DNA of 64,000 bases from Meandrina meandrites (Eukaryota > Cnidaria > Anthozoa > Scleractinia > Meandrinidae): assembly GCA_963693305.1 (NCBI GenBank), contig OY855905.1, positions 44,378,895 to 44,442,894 on the forward strand. Reading direction: 5' to 3'. The position numbers were made by a program, and so were the translations under genes. Below the pieces are notes generated by a model. It saw nothing but the letters and a program-made list of their open reading frames with translations, did no database searches and was not told where the DNA came from. Below are positions 61,009 to 64,000 of this stretch, one piece after another; the stretch's first letter is position 1; every line of letters begins with the position of its first letter.

Positions 61009-61344
61009 CTATTCTAGGGCACGAACTCCTTTGTGCACAGCCAACGGTGGTGTGTCCAACTGCTCCTTTTCGGGTAGCGTGTCGCTCTGTGCAGCCTTCC
61101 ACTGTTGCAGTTTTCGAGATCCACATGCCCACAGAAGAAGGACAACACCACCAAGCCCCAAAACAAGTCCAACCGCTTCCACAACACCAACAGCAGCAGA
61201 TATTGTCGCATTGGCTGCACCAACAATTCTATCGGTTTTTTCGCGCACAGCGTTGCTATTTTTCTCTATGCTCTGCAGGATTCCATCTTTCGTTTCTTCC
61301 ACTCCCGCTTCCAACCCATGCAAATCTACACCGATGTCTTCCAC
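61009..61344 (-). CDS. Possible membrane protein frame without an ATG
   Basis: The open frame from about 61,400 contains a span of about 40 hydrophobic residues (AATISAAVGVVEAV, GLVLGLGGVVLLLWACG) but no ATG; 61,344 is a GTG. The frame overlaps the LGWD remnant in another frame. Either it is reached by recoding, it begins at a non-AUG codon, or it has lost its start. No homologue recognised. Confidence 0.35.
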   Translation of the reverse strand: MEDIGVDLHGLEAGVEETKDGILQSIEKNSNAVREKTDRIVGAANATISAAVGVVEAVGLVLGLGGVVLLLWACGSRKLQQWKAAQSDTLPEKEQLDTPPLAVHKGVRALE

Positions 61345-61508
61345 ATCTTCGAAATGGCTTTCTTCCCCCTCCCGTTTTGCAAATACTGTGCAATGCTGTC
61401 CCAGCCAAGATCAGCTCGCTGCCTGAGCTTTATGGTAATATACTCATTGTAGATTTTTTCACGAAGTTCTGGTTAAAGTTTTTTTATTCCCTCAGAAAGT
61501 TGACATTT
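61326..61508 (-). pseudogene. Remnant of the LREKI-NEYI-LGWD protein family
   Basis: ELREKIYNEYITIKLRQRA, then LGWDSIAQYL, aligns with the Polinton protein at 32,273-32,686 (ELREKICNEYIIIRLWQRK, then LGWDDV) in the same spacing. It has no ATG upstream and an in-frame TAA at 61,473-61,475 within the alignment. The copy is therefore broken, or uses recoding. Confidence 0.6.
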
Positions 61509-61750
61509 TTTTTTTCTGATGTTGAACTGACATTGTTCTCATTATCCAGCAAAAGAATATTCATTAATTCTTGTGGACTCATTTTTTTCATTTCTGCAAG
61601 AGGTTCTTCTGATACAAGTATTGACAATTCTTTATTTTCTCCTATTGAGTTTGGCTGAAATATTTGCCAATCGACCTTTTCTTTGTTTTTTCTAACTTTC
61701 GGTTTTTTACTGCTTTGATCAACAGGACCATTGTCTCTTCCTCTACCCAT
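61484..61750 (-). CDS. TIR-adjacent small protein with MKKMSPQ motif
   Basis: 88 residues, ATGG at the inner edge of the right TIR, after a TATATAAG box. MGRGRDN start, a Lys-rich stretch, and AEMKKMSPQELMNILLLD, as in the Polinton protein at 31,467-31,859 (MKKMSPQDLKNSL). Both are the first gene inside a TIR. The stop falls after an A10 run. Confidence 0.7.
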   Translation of the reverse strand: MGRGRDNGPVDQSSKKPKVRKNKEKVDWQIFQPNSIGENKELSILVSEEPLAEMKKMSPQELMNILLLDNENNVSSTSEKKNVNFLRE

Positions 61751-62160
61751 CTCGACTTATATACTAGTGCAGATAATTGTTCAAATGGAAAATAATTCTG
61801 GACCACTTTTGTATATAGACAGTGCATACATTTCTTCAATAGAAAATAATTTTTTTTGTGTCACATCCGACATTGTCCGATTTCGCACCGTAGGACCATG
61901 TCTCGAAAAGTTTGTTTTGTCGCTGTGTTTGCTGTGTTTGCGCTTCTGCAGGTTTGTTTGCTGCTGTGTCTGCGCATAACTTCTATGTTAGAGTTAATTT
62001 TCTCTCAAATACCACCACACACATATAAAGTACTGCGTTATGGCCCACTTTTATGTACTAAAAGTTACACAAAAAAATGAGGCCCTTTAGGGCCGAATTT
62101 TTCTATTTTAAAAATGTTAACACATAAAAGTGGGCCAGAACCAGTACTTTATATGTGTGT
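61747..62160 (-). repeat. Right TIR of the 5-kb element
   Basis: 414 bp, inverse of 57,071-57,474 with one additional 10-bp unit near 61,866-61,885 (CGACATTGTC-type duplication) and several substitutions. It includes the palindromic tip 62,017-62,160. Confidence 0.9.
61756..61763 (-). promoter_or_regulatory. TATATAAG box before the TIR-adjacent gene
   Basis: On the minus strand TATATAAG lies 5 nt before the ATGG at 61,750, like boxes before the late genes of the Polinton (for example 41,823-41,830). Confidence 0.5.
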
Positions 62161-62165
62161 GCAAC
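62161..62165 (+). repeat. Target-site duplication of the 5-kb element, right copy (GCAAC)
   Basis: See 57,066-57,070. Confidence 0.75.
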
Positions 62166-63845
62166 AGTAACAGCAGAAACGGAAAAGGAATGTTCAGCAG
62201 CAACTGTAACAACAGCAACAGAAATAGAAAAAGCAATAGCGGCGGCAGCAACAGTAGCAGCAGATTTGCGCAGCTGATCAAAATTATTGAGGCCCTATGC
62301 GCCAACTTGGCGCCAGGGGATAGGTGAGGTGAGGATCAAAATTATTAAACTTCCGTAAAGTGAACTTTAATTCACTCAAAAATTCGGTCCTCACAGCATG
62401 CTAGTATGCGGCATGGTAGTACCGGTTTTTATCGATAACATCTTACTTTATTTTATAATTATGTAGCAATTTTCCTGGAGTCTAAGTCATAAGAAAAGCA
62501 ATTTCATAGATTTGAGGAATAATGAAAGGAATTGAGTTCATTTTGAGTTGTAGTAGGCTTTATTAATGTGGATCCACGTATAGACTGAAGTGCTGATGGT
62601 GGTGTGTAGCCCCCACCCCAAAAAAAAACTTCAAAACCTTTCCCGGTCAACGAAGGAGTGCAATATCGAGTGTGTGTACTAGTTTGTGTCAATGTGCCAA
62701 TTACACGTGTCACATTTTCATGTAACATGCCCGACCAATCTCATTTTGTACCTGTAACAAAATAATACACTATTTGAAATGTGGACTGAACCTTATAAGA
62801 TTATGCAAAGAAGGTTATCGAATGGTTCTTGGACCTAAAGGGTTAAAATATTGTATATTGATGAATTCCTGCATGTTTTCAACAATTATAGCGTTTGTGC
62901 GTATTACGCCACTCGCGAGAGTTTTCCAAAATGGCCGCCATTCTGGAAACTGACAGTCAAATGGCTCCCCATACGGAGAAAAATTCACCGGATACATTAA
63001 AACAGACACAAACTTGCTTGCAAACAAATAACGCGAAGAAGGTGTTTCGCGACTAAAATGGACGGATTTGTCGATAAACTTTACATTTGAGACGATCTCT
63101 CACCTGTATAATGCAACTTAATTCTCCGGGAATTTTGTTTGACGTTTCGAGACACTTGTAAGAAAATGATTGACTTCAAAAAGGATTTCACACATTTTCT
63201 AAGATTTCGAGTATTTTTCGGATCGCTAAATAACAACCACCATCGAATAATGCAAAATATGTGGCGTGCAGTGCACGGCCAATTTCCGAGAATTTTCGTT
63301 GCCTTTTCGAGACTATTCTAGGAAAATGCCCAACTTGAGAAAATATTATACTCATGTATACATATCATTTCTAAAGTATTTTCAGCATAATAACAACCGC
63401 TGATGGTGGCGTGGAGCCGAAAAGAAAGACTTCATCGTTGCAGTGATTTATTATTATTTTTATCTTTTATTTTCTTGATGCTATGGACAAGACGATCATG
63501 CTAAGAATACTAAGTCGAGTGGAAGAGCATCAAGAATGGAGCAAGCTAAAACAGCAGTTGTCGCTGAGGATTCGATTGTGCGGCCACAGCCGTTCGATTG
63601 GTGCATTCGACATGAAAGTCAGGATAAGGCTTTTTAGGGACCTCTCTATCAGAAAAGAAATTCCAAAAACTATATAATTTTAATTTAGCGAGTGTTTACT
63701 TTGCTATTCGGTCAAAGTAAAAATATATGATTACCATCCGAGCTAAGATCTTCAAGCGAAGTTAATAATTTTATTCCAACTACAGTATAGGCTTGGGATG
63801 TTTGTAATAAAACATTTCGCTTTACGTTGTTGATGACGTGGCCAT
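62166..63845. other. Stretch without recognised gene
   Basis: AACAG-rich low complexity (62,166-62,275). The remainder is AT-rich with no supported exon. Confidence 0.4.
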
Positions 63846-63857
63846 ACTTTCCGTACA

Positions 63858-64000
63858 AAGACCGCCTTAATCGTTCTCAGCGATCTAAGGTCATTTACAA
63901 AGCTGGCTGCTGGGACTGCAATGATGTTTATATTGGAAAAACAAAACGACGACTTCATGACAGGAAAACGGAAAATTTTAAGCCCCTCACTAAAAGCGAT
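63858..64000 (+). pseudogene. Penelope-type GIY-YIG endonuclease fragment, cut by window edge
   Basis: Translates KDRLNRSQRSKVIYKAGCWD followed by DVYIGKTKRRLHDRKTENF, the pattern of the GIY-YIG endonuclease of Penelope-like retroelements (CW-C-D-YIGKTKRRLHDRK). The beginning is truncated or frameshifted and the end is beyond the window. Its relation to neighbouring sequence is not visible. Confidence 0.65.

Larger units (their letters stand above)
57071..62160. mobile_element. 5,090-bp TIR element with Rep-like gene, candidate Polinton satellite
   Basis: Bounded by TIRs of 404 and 414 bp starting ACACACATATAAAGTACTG and by the 5-bp repeat GCAAC. Encodes a 945-aa Rep-like protein, a 128-aa protein, a 95-aa protein, a small protein of the MKKMSPQ family and decayed or unusual frames (membrane protein; LGWD-type remnant). 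No DNA polymerase B, integrase, ATPase or capsid was recognised. Shared gene families, TATATA boxes, palindromic TIR tips and 5-bp duplications link it to the 17-kb Polinton 9 kb away. Class not known to me. Confidence 0.85.

Noticed and set aside
1..64000. CRISPR array or bacterial operon structure
   Set aside because: No regularly spaced repeats and no bacterial genes; exon phases and repeats are eukaryotic.

Overview
The window reads as nuclear DNA of an anthozoan cnidarian, most likely a stony coral. This is inferred from intron-containing Ly6/uPAR-type and MS4A-like exons with GT-AG borders, dispersed hairpin repeats, LINE, Penelope, THAP and PIF/Harbinger remnants, and two virus-like elements of a kind known from cnidarian genomes. 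No database search was possible, so species is not assigned.

Layout. 1-5,668: three exons of a four-span MS4A (CD20-like) gene on the minus strand, with a THAP-carrying DNA transposon in an intron. 9,491-29,163: two exons of a Ly6/uPAR gene (minus strand) separated by about 19 kb filled with nested repeats: degraded PIF/Harbinger copies (11.95-16.7 and 17.0-22.4 kb), a hAT-like element, a 5'-truncated LINE (23-25.4 kb) and several hairpin repeats. 31,206-48,325: a 17,120-bp Polinton/Maverick (adintovirus-type) element with identical 258-bp terminal inverted repeats (TIRs) and a 5-bp target-site duplication. It encodes protein-primed DNA polymerase B, retrovirus-like integrase, FtsK/HerA-type packaging ATPase, adenain-like protease, major and minor capsid proteins, a collagen-like fibre, a phospholipase A2 protein and several unknowns. 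48,358-56,941: two more Ly6-type genes. 57,071-62,160: a second, 5,090-bp element with about 400-bp TIRs and a 5-bp target duplication. 63.85-64 kb: a Penelope-type GIY-YIG fragment cut by the window edge.

How the parts relate. In the 17-kb element, capsid, protease and membrane-active genes form one rightward block, and integrase and polymerase sit at the right end. Many start codons follow a TATATA box at about 5-20 nt. The reading frames are intact except that the protease frame has no AUG of its own and begins beside an A8 run inside the preceding gene. The 5-kb element has no recognisable polymerase B, integrase or capsid. It encodes a large protein with Rep_trans-like motifs plus small proteins. 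It shares with the 17-kb element a TIR-adjacent small protein family, a remnant of a second family next to it, TATATA boxes before ATGG, long palindromes at the TIR tips and 5-bp target duplications. The most exciting reading is that it is a satellite that uses Polinton-encoded functions; this is a hypothesis.
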